This document shows, piece by piece, positions 24,600 to 36,292 of a DNA stretch of 64,000 nucleotides. The DNA is from Lobosporangium transversale (lineage: Eukaryota; Mortierellomycota; Mortierellomycetes; Mortierellales; Mortierellaceae). The stretch's first letter is position 1; every line of letters starts with the position of its first letter. Made by a program: the position numbers and the translations under genes. The notes under the pieces are model-generated. The model did not search any database. It had not been told where the DNA came from and worked only from the letters and a program-made list of their open reading frames with translations. Location of the stretch: contig NW_019028986.1 of NCBI RefSeq assembly GCF_002105155.1, positions 62,001-126,000 on the forward strand, in the 5' to 3' direction.

Positions 24600-26904
24600 T
24601 TAAAAGTAATCGTCCGCAGGATGGTGTTCATTTCGTCCGTTATTGTTCTGGTTTCGAGGGTACCGTGGACCTACTGAAGAAGAACCAATGTTGTCATTAC
24701 GACCATTGGTATTCCTTGATCTTGGAAGGGCCTCCTCGTCCTCTTCTGGATAATAGCGGTCATCCTCGTTACTATATGAATCAAAAGGTGGCGGGCTATT
24801 ATAAGTATTTTGATAACCGTCAATGAGCTGTCGCTGCTGCTCTTCAACGTAACGCCGCCGCTCTGCCAGGCTGCTGACTGTAGACAGCGTCCTGTCATGA
24901 TTGTGCCTGCGATACGAAGGAAGCCCAGCAGCAGCAGCAGCAGCAGCAGCAGATGATGATGAAGCAGCATTTCTCAGTTCATACTCTTCTGTTCCACTGG
25001 GAGAATGGCGGCCATCGCCGTAATAACCGTTATTATACTGCGGATGAGGGATCTCCGGATCTGGTCCTTGATCATCGACCACATAAACGCTATCGGGCTT
25101 GCGGATCATGAACGCCTTGGCCTGCTTGGCTTTCTCGTCCTCATCATTGTTGTACATGATCTTCATCTCCTTCTTGGGGGCTGGAGGGAAATGGTGTGAA
25201 ACTGGACGATTGCGGCGCTTACGACGACGGATCAACAAGATTGCAATGAGAATCAAGAAAAGCAGGGCAACAATACCACCGCAGATTCCTGCAATCATCG
25301 CAATGTTGGCGCCTGTCGAGCTACCGCCAGAGCCTCCTGAACCTGAACCTGAACCGCCGTTGTCTGGTGTTTTGGGATGATTAGGATTACTATTAGGGCT
25401 TTCATTTTGATTTGGAGGTACTTTTTTTTTTTTTTTTTTTTGCACAAAGAAAAGAGAGAGAGAAAAGGGAACGGGTTGTTTTTTGATGAAAATACTGAAT
25501 GGGAGCGGGTTTCTTTCACTTTTCACTTTTTTTTTTTTTTTTTTTTTTTTTCCTCGGAACCTGATTCAGTGGTGGTGATGGATGGGACGAGATTTGGGAG
25601 CTGTGGAAAAAGAAATATGAATATTTCAAGCTTACCTGGTGGTGGTGGTGGTGGCACATAATTGGGCGAGACCGTGATGGTAACAATGGTGGGAGGCTCA
25701 AAGACCTTGCTCCATGACCCTTTCTGTGTGTCAAAGATCATGTATTTGTTTGTGGCAGTCTTGGGATCAGCACCGGTTTGACCTATAGACAATGGGATAG
25801 CATTCTGTTAGATCCCAAAACTCTTATTCATTCACATATACAAGCAAACAAGTGCTTCAACTCACCAAACATATACAAGATGGTCTTGTCAGGCAGAAGG
25901 GTTGCAGTATGGAATGCACGACCTTCTGGGGCTGGGAGGGCGTCCATCCATGTCCAGGTGTTGTCTTTTGTATTAATAACCAACATATCTCTGGATGGGG
26001 CAGCACCTTCGGCGACCATACCTCCAAAGAGATACAGAGTACCATTTCCATCGCTGGTAACTGTGTGTCCAAAGCGAGTCTGTTGCCCAGGAGTACCCAA
26101 AATAGCCCTATTGAAGTAAGTAAATCCGATCAGCCGAATGTCCTTAAAAGAAGAAACAATTCATAAACGTATTCAAATGAATATATCATACTTGGATGTC
26201 CAATTTCCATTGGTAAACAATTGACTTGCTCCCAAAGGCTGAGCTGCTCCAATACTGTTTTGACCTCCAAGGACAAGAATGCCATTCACATCATCGACCC
26301 ATGTGGCAGTATGATATCTGAGTGCCTGATCCATCTCAGGAATCGTGCTCCAAGCTACTCCTCCGTTTGAAAGAGTGAGCTCGTTGACAGTTCCAACGAC
26401 GGATTTCACATTATTAGCATCGGTAGCACCACCCACGAAATAAGCCTTGTTGGCTTTATTAGTGAGAGTGTAGGCCATTCCACCTCTGTTGAGGATATTC
26501 GTGGGTACATCTAACCGTGTATGATTATACCATGTGACATCGAGCAGATCACAGGTCATTCCTCTCCCCTGATTACCATCTCTGGTTCCACAGTTGACCA
26601 TGGTTGAATCAGTCGCTGCAGAAGCAAAGTAGTTTCGAGGAGTGAATTTGCTGAGGGCACCTGTCTCTTGCCATTTGGCTTCACCGGTCCCATTGGACAT
26701 GGAACCTTGCGGAGTCAAAAGGATGGCATAGGAAGCACCAGTGGGATTTGTGGGGGTGGAACCTCCTTGGATGAAGACTGTATTGTTGGCTAGGATGGCT
26801 GTATGGCCAACAGTGTCTTTGGGAGGCGGAGAGTATGTGACTTGTGCAGAGACTGTTTGAGCAGCGCAGACCAGCGCTGCGATGGAGAGAAGGATTTTTT
26901 TCAT
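24600..26904 (-). CDS. Secreted-type kelch-repeat protein with one transmembrane helix
   Basis: Four exons, complement(join(24600..25420,25636..25782,25866..26107,26192..26904)), give 640 residues; all phases agree. Residues 1-20 are a signal peptide (MKKILLSIAALVCAAQTVSA). Kelch/galactose-oxidase-like blades follow to about residue 330: VGHTAILANNTVFIQGG, RYHTATWV..ILVLGG, GHTVTSDGNGTLYLFGG, RAFHTATLLPDKTILYMFG. A Pro-rich segment, a Gly-Ser linker, one membrane helix (GGIVALLFLILIAILLI) and a basic RRRKRRNR stop-transfer come next. The cytosolic tail of about 200 residues has poly-Ser/Ala and Tyr-rich stretches. It is probably a plasma-membrane kelch receptor-like protein; ligand and function are unknown. 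The exon 4 acceptor is preceded by an A-tract rather than pyrimidines. Confidence 0.85.
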
Positions 26905-28578
26905 TTATGGAGGGAATTTATGTATATGAAAGAGAGGGAGAGAGGAAGGGAAAGGGAAAGGGAGGAGGAGGGGGGAAAGGGGAAATGTGTGCTTTACTGT
27001 ATTACCGTATGTGAACGTATGTGTGTGGGATAGGGATAGAGGTAGTGTGTAAAACGTGGTAAGGATAGGAAGGTTGTTAAAACCACGGACGGAGGTAGGA
27101 AGAGAAAGGAAAAAGAGAGAGAGAGAGAGAGGAAGGAAAAGAGGATTAAAATACAGGCCGCGCGAAGGGGGGGTTGGAGGGAAATGAGAGTTTTTATAGA
27201 AAGTGGCGGAATGTGTATGTGTTGAGATGACATTTGTATAAAGAGAGAGAGGCGTAGTTTAGCAAGAAATTATAAAATATAGATGATTCAATCAGGAAAG
27301 AAAAAGAAAAAAGAAAAGTGCAATGCTAAGCAAGTGTGCAAAGTGTATAAAAGTGTAATAAGTGTGAGAGTGATGTTTATTTGTTTATTTGTTTATCAGG
27401 GTCAGGAACGCGCATAAGTGTGTATGAGTGTGAAGAAACTGAAACAATGGTCAAAAGACAGAAAAAGGTCTTAGCACACAGAATGCAGTCTCGGCTATTT
27501 ACTTTGTTAAACTATTTTGTAAACTATAAAAGATGCTCTGATTGAATCAATAAAGATTGTCTAATGGTTTAATGGTTTAACTGTCTAAGACTCTTAGCAT
27601 GTTACACAGGATTACATCTCAGTTCTCTTTGACTTCTCTATTTCTGTAACCCAATCTCATTTCCTCTTCACTCCCCCCTGATTTACTTTTTTTCTTTTTT
27701 CTTCAGGGGGCGATGATTGTTACAGAGGTTATTTGATTTCTCTCTGCCTGTTACACACACACCCTGTCCATTTCACCACTTTGTATATCCAAAACACTAA
27801 TAACCCGACCCTCTTCGGTAGATATAAAAAGCGAGGGAAAATATTCCTCCCCTTCAAAACACAGAGGAACCTGATCAAGAAAAGTATATAAAACGAAATC
27901 GGCGGAAAGGAACAAAAAAAGAAAAGCGCAGACAGAAAGGATAGGAAAGAAAAACAAATAAGAAAAAAGGGCACTAGGGGAAAATTGAGCTAAGAAAAAG
28001 GCCAACGGAACAAACGCGCGCAAGACATGTGTCATCTATCATATCATAGACAACAACACATCACATTTTCTTATCCTCATTCGTTCATTCATTCGAGTCG
28101 TCATATTGTTCACACCACAACATACTGGATCATTCTCTCTCCAGTTCAACCGTCCCAAGCTAAACTCGTTGGGCACACTAGGACAACTATACTAACTATA
28201 CTCTTACCATTCTCATTCTACTATTGGTACATATAACCTGCTTACTCTTTAGGCAATTTTGCCGTTCTCAGTCATAAAAAAAAAGCCCATACTCAACTCT
28301 TGCTCTCATATCTACACTTTTACCACTTGACTATCACGAGAAAAGATGTCTAATGAAATAGAGTTGGAATGCTAAGAGTCATTGATTTTATTATATACCT
28401 TGAAGATGTTATAATCAACAAAGGATGTCGTAACACAAAGAAAGCCTCTCCTTTTGGCTCTCACAAGCTTGTATAGGAAAGAAAGAAAGAAAAAGTCAAT
28501 TACTCTTTAAAGGCAATATAACTTTGTTGTCTAGACGTTATTCAAGTGATATGTTTTATTATTCTTATTAGTCTTTTG

Positions 28579-28609
<31 letters not shown>

Positions 28610-29225
28610 CTGTTCGGGACATGTGTGTGTGGAAGAACGGTGATTATGACAGCACAAGAGCCCACATAATATAAAAAAAAAGTAAAAAAGAAAAAAAAAA
28701 AAAGAAGATTACCTTTCTGTGAAATGCTGACAGAGAATCTATCTGTATGTCACTCTTTCCGTTACATGACGACTAAACTACTGGTACGAACAACAATAAC
28801 AATAACAATAACAATCAGAACGATGGAGGATGATGACTGTAAACAAAAATGACGATGCAAGAAGCAAGCCATGTGCTATAATTACATGTCTGAACAGACC
28901 TCTTTTTGTTTGTCTCACCCACTGTTGCGCAGAGGCCTCTTTAGGGCAAAAAAAAAAAAAAAAAAAAAAAAGATTTTTTTTGTGTGTAAATGTAAATGTG
29001 CTGTGTGTGTAATGTATAATGATCGAATACAGACATCTTGGATCATAGTGACGCACAATTTATTCTTTTTTAAAAACTTCCCACAACGACATCCAGCAAT
29101 CATCACATAAACATTGCCGTTGTATTAATCATCTGGAATGTGGGATTTCTCTTTATTTTTATTTTTATTTTTATTTTATTTTCTTTTCTAAATAAAAAAA
29201 TAAAAAAAAAAAGTCAATTGGAAGC
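26905..29225. other. 2.3-kb intergenic region, no gene recognised
   Basis: Upstream of the kelch gene (-) and downstream of DRG2 (-). The first 300 bp are GA/GGA-rich. T- and A-tracts occur at 28579-28609, 28690-28703 and 28949-28971, a TCAGGGG inverted match near 27687 and 27704, and CAATAA copies at 28793-28814. Only low-complexity short open frames are present. Confidence 0.6.
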
Positions 29226-30608
29226 CTAGCGACGCTTGACAACTTGGATCTATAAAAAAAAGAAAGAAGCAAACAATTGCGCACATACATACATCGACGT
29301 AACAGTGAGATGATATGACTTGAAGTTTTTTTTTTCCTTTTTCTTCTTCGTATTTCATGCATAGTAATAATAATAATAATATTAACAAAACTTACCACAT
29401 CCTCATTTTCAACTAGATGCGAAAGTCCAACGCGTTGAGGATTATGCTTTGTCGATCGGCCCCAGACCAATGCATACTTGAATTCTCTTACCAATGATCT
29501 ATGAATAGCATGGCACTGTTTGTTTTACAGTGGAGGAGAACATATAAAAAAAAAATCAACATCTAATTCACGCGAATAAACATGCTCTTTTCTTTTTTGG
29601 CTCTCAAGGAAAGCAAAGGAAAACGGAATAATAAAAAAATAAGAGAATAAAGGAGATATAAAAAAAAACATTACCACATGCTCAATTGTAGATCCCGCTC
29701 GGATAATTAAACCACCTTCAAAGTCTGGGTATTCTCCTCTCTTCTTCGTATACACTCGAAGCAAATTCAAGTTCTTCCAGATCGTTTCCACCAAAAAGTT
29801 CGTATTAAGATCCATTTCACAACTCATCACAACCGTCTGTGGCTCACGAGCTAATTGGTCCACTTGTTCCATCGTGATAGAATCAATCTTGTTATAGCAC
29901 TACAATAGGAGGGAAAAAAAAAAAAAAAGTGAGGAATACAGTAAATCATTAAGATGAGAGCACTCTACGATTGTTGTTATTGCAGTTGCAACGCTCGATC
30001 AACGCTATATATTATATAAAACATGTAAAATAATAAAAAGGCTTACATAGATCGCTCTGATGTATTTACGGTTTCCAAGAACGACATCGATAAATTGATC
30101 CACTGTAATGTCCTCACGAACCAAGACCTCTGCATTAAAAATCCTGTAATCGTGTAGAATATGCTGAACCATCTTTTCAGTCAACATACTAAGCTGGCAA
30201 GTTGCATTGAAGCTGATTCCGCCTCCTGTCTTGACCTATTATGGGATTATTTTTTTTTTTTTTATTTAAAAAAATAATAATCCCGATATGCACGTGCTTA
30301 CGCGTTAATATTTCATTTTCCTCTGTCAACTATCAACTGTCAACTGTCAACTGTCAACTGTCAATTGTCAACTGTCAACTGTCAATTGTCAATTGTCAAT
30401 TAGAAAAAAGTAAACATGAAAAACATAAGATAACCTGCCTTGAAATAGACGTTTGGCTTTTGAGTGTTCAGACGAATACCGACAGCCTCCAGTTCTGCTT
30501 CCAGTAGCTCTCTTTGCTGGTGAGATTTAGTGGCGTCCAACATGATCATAATCAAATCCGCTGTTCTAGCCACAGCAATAACCTAGTCCACCATTATTAT
30601 CATTGGAG

Positions 30609-30639
<31 letters not shown>

Positions 30640-31587
30640 ACGGTGAGTATAATAAATAAAAAGGATGCCGTGAAATATCCTAACAAACATCTCCTTTGCA
30701 ACAAAAAAAAACTTTTTTTTCATTCAAATCTAGCTTTTTTCTTTATTTTTCTTTGTTTCCATTTCCCTCTCTTTTTTCTTTTTCCTTCCTCTCTTACCTG
30801 ACGACCACGACCTTTGCCAGCAGAGGCTCCTTCAATGATTCCAGGAAGATCCAGCAATTGAATATTAGCGCCGTTGTACTCAATCTTCCCTGGAATACAT
30901 GTCAATGTCGTGAACTCATAGGCTCCTGCTTCCGAATGTGTGTTCGTCAGTTTGTTCAACAACGTTGATTTTCCAACCGATGGGAATCCAATCAAGGCTA
31001 CTCGAGCATCACCCGATTTCATTACATCGAACCCTTCTCCCTACATAATATATATATATATATATATAAATAAATGAAAGTAGAACGTTGAATAGATATG
31101 GGTTAGGCTATCAAGCAAAAAAAAAAAAATAAAAAAAAAATAAAGTAAAGCAATTACATTAATTCTTCTTTTTAATATTTATACCTTGGCAGCCGACTTG
31201 CCAGGATCCTGAAGTTCGACACGGTACCTAGCCAACTTGGCCTTCAAGAGACCCAAGTGGTATTCCGTAGCTATTCTCCATGGACAGATAAAAAAAGATC
31301 GGATCAAATCAGTCATTGGATCCAAATATGATCAATTAAAATAATAATATCCATGTATTTTTTGCTTTTACCCTTGTTCTTCTGCGTCCTTGCAATCTCC
31401 CTCTCAATATCCGCAATCTTTTCCAGAATACCCTACATAAAAAAAAAAAAAAAAGAAAATGCATTGAGGACGAAATGAAGTATCCAATTGTAAAAAAAAA
31501 AAACATTATTGGAAGCTTTTGCTTGGTGCTTTGTCCTGGGAATCCATGAAAAACAAAAAAGGTTGTCGGCTCAATCTTATTTACCAT
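29226..31587 (-). CDS. DRG2: Developmentally regulated GTP-binding protein 2 (Rbg2-type)
   Basis: Nine exons: complement of 29226..29249, 29396..29515, 29675..29899, 30047..30235, 30439..30582, 30798..31040, 31185..31270, 31372..31432 and 31585..31587. They give 364 residues, the same length as human DRG2. The first coding exon is only the ATG; GGTATTCTGGAAAAG (GILEK) follows after the intron. Motifs: [16 protein letters not shown]-loop [22 protein letters not shown] ([17 protein letters not shown]), the TGS-like [11 protein letters not shown] and the end [13 protein letters not shown] [22 protein letters not shown] GTPases bind DFRP partners and help translating ribosomes. SNF-type motifs separate DRG2 from DRG1 ([14 protein letters not shown] here). 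The intron after exon 5 (in transcript order) needs a GC donor, AAG/GCAGGT. Confidence 0.93.
30324..30400. repeat. 7-bp minisatellite in a DRG2 intron
   Basis: Eleven head-to-tail copies of a 7-mer, TGTCAAC/TGTCAAT (TATCAAC once), fill 77 bp of the DRG2 intron 30236..30438. C/T variants alternate in blocks. Confidence 0.9.
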
Positions 31588-32050
31588 GTTGAATGACGAG
31601 GCTGAAGTTGAAAGATTGAAAAATTGATTAGAGGACGTCCAGGGATGTCAAGGATGTTTCTTCTTCCCTTTCCCTCGCCATTGGAGCTGTTGTACCTTTG
31701 ACAGAGCTTTAAGGGGCTCGCTAGAAAAAAAAAATATGAAACTTTAATTTGAACAATATCGTCAGTCGACATGGGCATGGCATCGAGTATTATCAATTAG
31801 ACGATAAGACGCGTTGTGCTCTAGGATAGATAATTATTTATTAATATTTTCCTTTTTTTTTACTTTTATTGAATTATTCATGCATTGATCACTGATCACT
31901 ATATGACACATTATAAGGCAAAAGCGCTTTTTTTTTTTTTTTATATCTTTTTTCTCTTTTTCTGTTTTTTTTTTTTTTTTCTTTGTTTCCTGCTTGTTAT
32001 AAAAAAAAAAAAAATATCTTCGTCCTGGCTTTTTTTTTTTTTTTTTTTTT
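31588..32050. other. Upstream region of DRG2
   Basis: 460-bp spacer between the DRG2 start and the EB1 stop, both minus strand. Three T-tracts and an A-tract lie at 31851-32052. No gene is seen. Confidence 0.65.
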
Positions 32051-34167
32051 TTAAAACGTTTCGTCAGGGTATTGTCCTTGATCTTGCTCTTCAGCTGGGA
32101 TCTCAAATCCATCCTATTCGATTAAAGATAATTAAATATGGACATGTTTTTTTTTTTTTTTTTAGTTTCCAACAATGATTCTGTTTTGTCAAATTTTGTT
32201 GGAAAAAAAAAAAAAAAGAAAAGTCTTATTACCTCTGTGCTATAGAGAACGGCCTGAATATCCTTCAAAAGGAGACTCTCAGCTGAATCCGGAGAACGTT
32301 CCAATTCTTGTTGGATCAACACCTCAATGTCTCTCAATTTGCCAAAATAAAAGTCACGTTCCTTCTCCAATGCCGCGACCGTATTACGTTCCTCCTGAAG
32401 CTCCTTTTGTAAACCCAGAATGACAGAGTGATCAGGACTTGGTCCACGCAAAGATCGGTTACCCACAGCTGACAAATGATCTGAACGTCCAGTCATTGAA
32501 CGATTGGCTATAAAAAAAAAGTCCACCCCCCACAAAAAAAAAATAAAAATAAAGATTTTTACAAAAAGGGAGAAGTGAGTAAAGGTCATGTGGTCAAGGT
32601 CTGTGCCCCAAACGTTTTTTTTTTTTTTTTTTTTTTTTTCTTGTTGGTTGGGTTGGACGGAGAAGAGTCTCAATTCCAAGCTCGTTCGCCCAATTAGGAT
32701 GAATGGTGTTAATTTGTTATATCTTTACCTCCATTATTCACAGCTCTCCTGACAGGGGCAGTTGTAGATCTATTGGCAGCAGCAGGTTCATTACCAGCGC
32801 CACGACGAGCTACTGCATCATAAGGTTCATTAGGGAAGTTGCGATCCCAGAACTTCTTGAGCCATTGCAAGAATTCAAGATTATCTTGCATCTTGCATTT
32901 CATAAGACGATCTGTGGGAATAGCCTAAAAATTAAAAAATAAAATAAAATTGGTACCCAGAATGTAAGAACCAGGTCGATAGGAAAAAAAAAAAAAAAAA
33001 AAAAAAAAAGTTAGAAAAGTAGTTTATAAAAAAAGAAAAAAAGATGGGTAAAGAACAAGGGTGTGAGCCCTGATTCCAAAAAAGATGATAGATTGGATCT
33101 TTTTTTTTTTTTTTTTTTTAAATATCGCCGGCTCTCTTTTTTCTTTTCTGTCGGTATCCATTGATCCCTGTTAATTGGCTTCGATCCTCTTAATGCTCGC
33201 AATAAAAAAAAAAAAAAAGCATGATGAAGCAAATAAAATAGAACATCATTTCTTTTTTTCTTTTTTCTTTTTTTTTTTTTTGCTCTGAATGTCTTGTTGG
33301 TTTATAACGTTGTATAGTTTACCTTGTCAATTTTGTGGGTAGCGAAACATGTCTGAAGGACCTTGTAGTTTCCAAGGTATTCATACTCATGTTTTGTTGC
33401 AAACTTGACACGCGACATGGGAAGGTCGCCTGCACGTGAAAATAAAGTGGAAAAAAGGGTTAGAAAAAAAACGTTTTGCGTGGGTATTAATCCAAACAAA
33501 CAAGACTCAATAAACGTCCGCAACCAAAAAGAAAAAAGCAAAAGCATTGCTCTTACCATAGATTGAATCCATGATCTGGACATATGCAGCACCTAAAGAT
33601 ATGGATGGGATCCAGGTAAAAGAAGGAACGAGGGCAAAAATAAAAATAAAATAAAATAAAAATAAAATAAAATAAAATAAATGACCAGTTGAGTAAGAAA
33701 ATTATTAATTTCATCACCTAATGACACTCAAGTGGTGCCTGGAGTTTGTCAAATTAAATCTTCCAAGGTCTGAAAAAGAAAGAAAAAATAAAAAAAAAGA
33801 CAAGAGGGAACTTTGCAACACGCGCAAAAGGATGTTTGATTCCAAAGTTACTAATGTCCTGTTTTATTTTTTGTTTTTGCTTGTCAACATTCAAAGCGAT
33901 CTCCCGAGGAAAAAGTAAAAAAAAAAAAAAAAAAAAAAAACGCTGTGTTTGATGAACGTGCCAACACCGTTGAGCGTGTGCTTTTTTTTTTTCTTTTCTT
34001 TTCTTTTTTTTTTCCATAGAATCGTGGGTAAAATAAAAGAAAGAAAGAAAAGGTGAGAGAAGAAAGGGGAAAAAAGCGTCACCTGTGCCAAGCTGCTCGA
34101 CTTTGGTGTAGTTGAGACGCAACAAGTCGTTGACCCAAGAGATGAGTTCCTGTCTACTTTCGGACAT
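32051..34167 (-). CDS. EB1-family microtubule plus-end tracking protein
   Basis: Six exons, complement(join(32051..32113,32233..32507,32729..32924,33323..33429,33557..33592,34083..34167)), give 253 residues with matching phases. The N-terminal calponin-homology domain starts MSESRQELISWVNDLLRLNY and includes AAYVQIMDSIYGDLPMSRVK, KHEYEYLGNYKVLQ and DNLEFLQWLKKFWDRNF. A basic Ser/Ala-rich linker follows, then the EB-homology coiled coil (LQKELQEERNTVAALEKERDFYFGKLRDIEVL). The FYFGKLRDIE signature is diagnostic. The tail ends PDETF, an acidic-aromatic end like the EEY/F tail that binds CAP-Gly domains. EB1 proteins (Bim1, Mal3) recruit partners to growing microtubule ends. Introns hold several A/T tracts of 15-30 bp. 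Confidence 0.93.
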
Positions 34168-36292
34168 GGTTGATAGGAATAGTAGTTGTAGTGGTTATAA
34201 AAAGAAAAGTAAAAAAAAGAAAGGTGTAGTTGGTGGTGAATGCTAGTAAGCTGTCAAGAATGCTTAGATCTGATGGTGAAAAGAAAAAAGAAAAAAAAAG
34301 AAAAGTAGATGAGCGATGTCTTTTTTTAACAATAGAAACTATTGAATGTCCTGCTCCTCTAAATGCGTCTGCTTAATGTGGTGAATTTTGAGAGCATCAT
34401 TTTACCCGATAAAAGGTTTATAAAAAATGTCCATTCAAAGTAGCTCAGCTCCGTTATTTCCATACTAATGACGTTTACTATATAAATTGCGCAGTCGATA
34501 TCATATGATTGGCTAAAGCAATTCAAGGAAATACATGTCGCGTCTCGACAACTGTTGTGCACGCAGGCCAACTACTTGTATTCTCTTGACAGGGCTTTAC
34601 TATATGAGTTTACAATATGAATGTTCATGGTAATCTGTATGCAGGCACAAAAGTATATTTTTTTACTTTCTTAATGACAAAAAACGAATAAAACTCACAA
34701 ATACTTCTTGGTATGTGGACATCTGGTACTTTCTCCTTTTTCATACCTTGTCCGGTTAAAACCCAATGTTTCCCTAATCCGATACCTTGATTAAATCTCT
34801 GAGCCGCGGTGCTACTTAGAGGCATACGACTCTCTATTCCATTTTCAGCTAGGCGGTTTTATTTAAAAATGCATGTGCTGTGCCCTTCTCAGTCCTCCAT
34901 CTCCTCGTCATCCATCGTTTTCTCCCCTATCACTTCACGGCCACCCTTCACCCCTTTGTCGCACACTGCGTATGATGTGATGGCCCTTGTAAAGCATATC
35001 CTGCATTCGATAAACCGCCAATATTGTGAAATCAGCTTACAATGTTGACTTTTCAGAGACTTCACTATCGGAACACGTATATAACTGGACGCTAAAAAAA
35101 AAAAAAAAAAAAAAAAGGTCGCATTTGTTTATACGTATTGACTTTTTTTAAGCAGATTGTTAGCGGTTAGTTTTTCAATATCATCGCTCATTTCCTTTAT
35201 CTTTGAGGGAATTCCTCAATAATTGTCGGGTTCTTTGATCACAAATTACCCTATTTCTGCTCCGCAGCCATTAATAAGCCACCCAAACGCGTCAATATGA
35301 AATACAAACTTTTTTAAAGTTACTCATTACCCACCATCTCCTTAACCTTCACCATTGCGCTTAAATCCAATTTCAGACAAAAAAAAAAAAAAAAAAAAAA
35401 TTGCTATTCCTTTGCCATTCAAGCTTTCATTATTATTATTTTTTTTAATACGATTAGTAAACCTACCATTTCTTGTCATTGTGGAGCAAGTGAGCATTGA
35501 GTGGTCCAAGCCTTCTTGATAGTGGGAAGCAAAAGAAAAAAAAAGCATTTGCTAAAGTTTTTAGTAAGGTATGCCCGTCCATTCAATCGGAGAAGCCCTC
35601 GTTATATCTGTATACCTAAAAAGGATATGACCAAGCTTTTTGTTGTTCATCCCCAACTTATGTACATATAACTATAAGTTATTAACGGACAAAAAAGACG
35701 CATCTTAATAATGACAAAGATGTTGATTGAATGGGGATGTAGACTTTCCCCCCCCCTCCCTCTCTTTTAAACGTCCAATCGATATGCAAAGTTCTTGAGC
35801 TTTTGATCAACGGCTGTGTTTAAAAAACAGTATCATTCATATGTAGGGATGATAATAAAGAGTCCAAGCTCGACTGGATAGGTATGATGATTCTTTTCCC
35901 TTCTCCCGAAGAGAAAGAGCTTTCGCTCTTAACACATTCATACACACAAAAATCATCATGCTTTTCAGTCATGGTGTACTCGCCTGACATTAGGCCTATT
36001 TAATAAGCCAACCTATTTGTGACCCGTTTGCATTTCAAGGGTGATGAGAGCCTCTTGTTGGGGAAGTAGTCTCTTTATATACACTGTACGATCAAGTTAC
36101 GCAAGCAGCTTCGTACAATGTCTGTTTTAACCAGTGCTCGCCTCCATATGTATATCTTTACTATTTTCTTTTACGTTGGGGGGGTCCTTTGATATATATA
36201 TTCATTTTTACAATTTTCTATATCATAATATACTGACCATCTCCTGGGGGCCTTTTGGTGTGTGTTGTTCTATTAATATACAGGAACGAACA
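34168..36292. other. 2.1-kb intergenic region, no gene recognised
   Basis: Upstream of EB1 (-) and of the decayed gene at 36293 (+). It holds A-tracts at 35094-35116 and 35379-35400, a CT-rich stretch near 34890-34960 and a C-run at 35749-35756. Open frames are short and not family-like. I found no terminal repeats or tRNA features. Confidence 0.55.

Noticed and set aside
30324..30400. CRISPR-like array of short repeats in the DRG2 intron
   Set aside because: The units are contiguous 7-mers without spacers, in a eukaryotic intron; it is a minisatellite.
33593..34082. Possible extra coding exon inside EB1 intron 1 (minus strand near 33720)
   Set aside because: Exons 1 and 2 join in frame and match the family without it.
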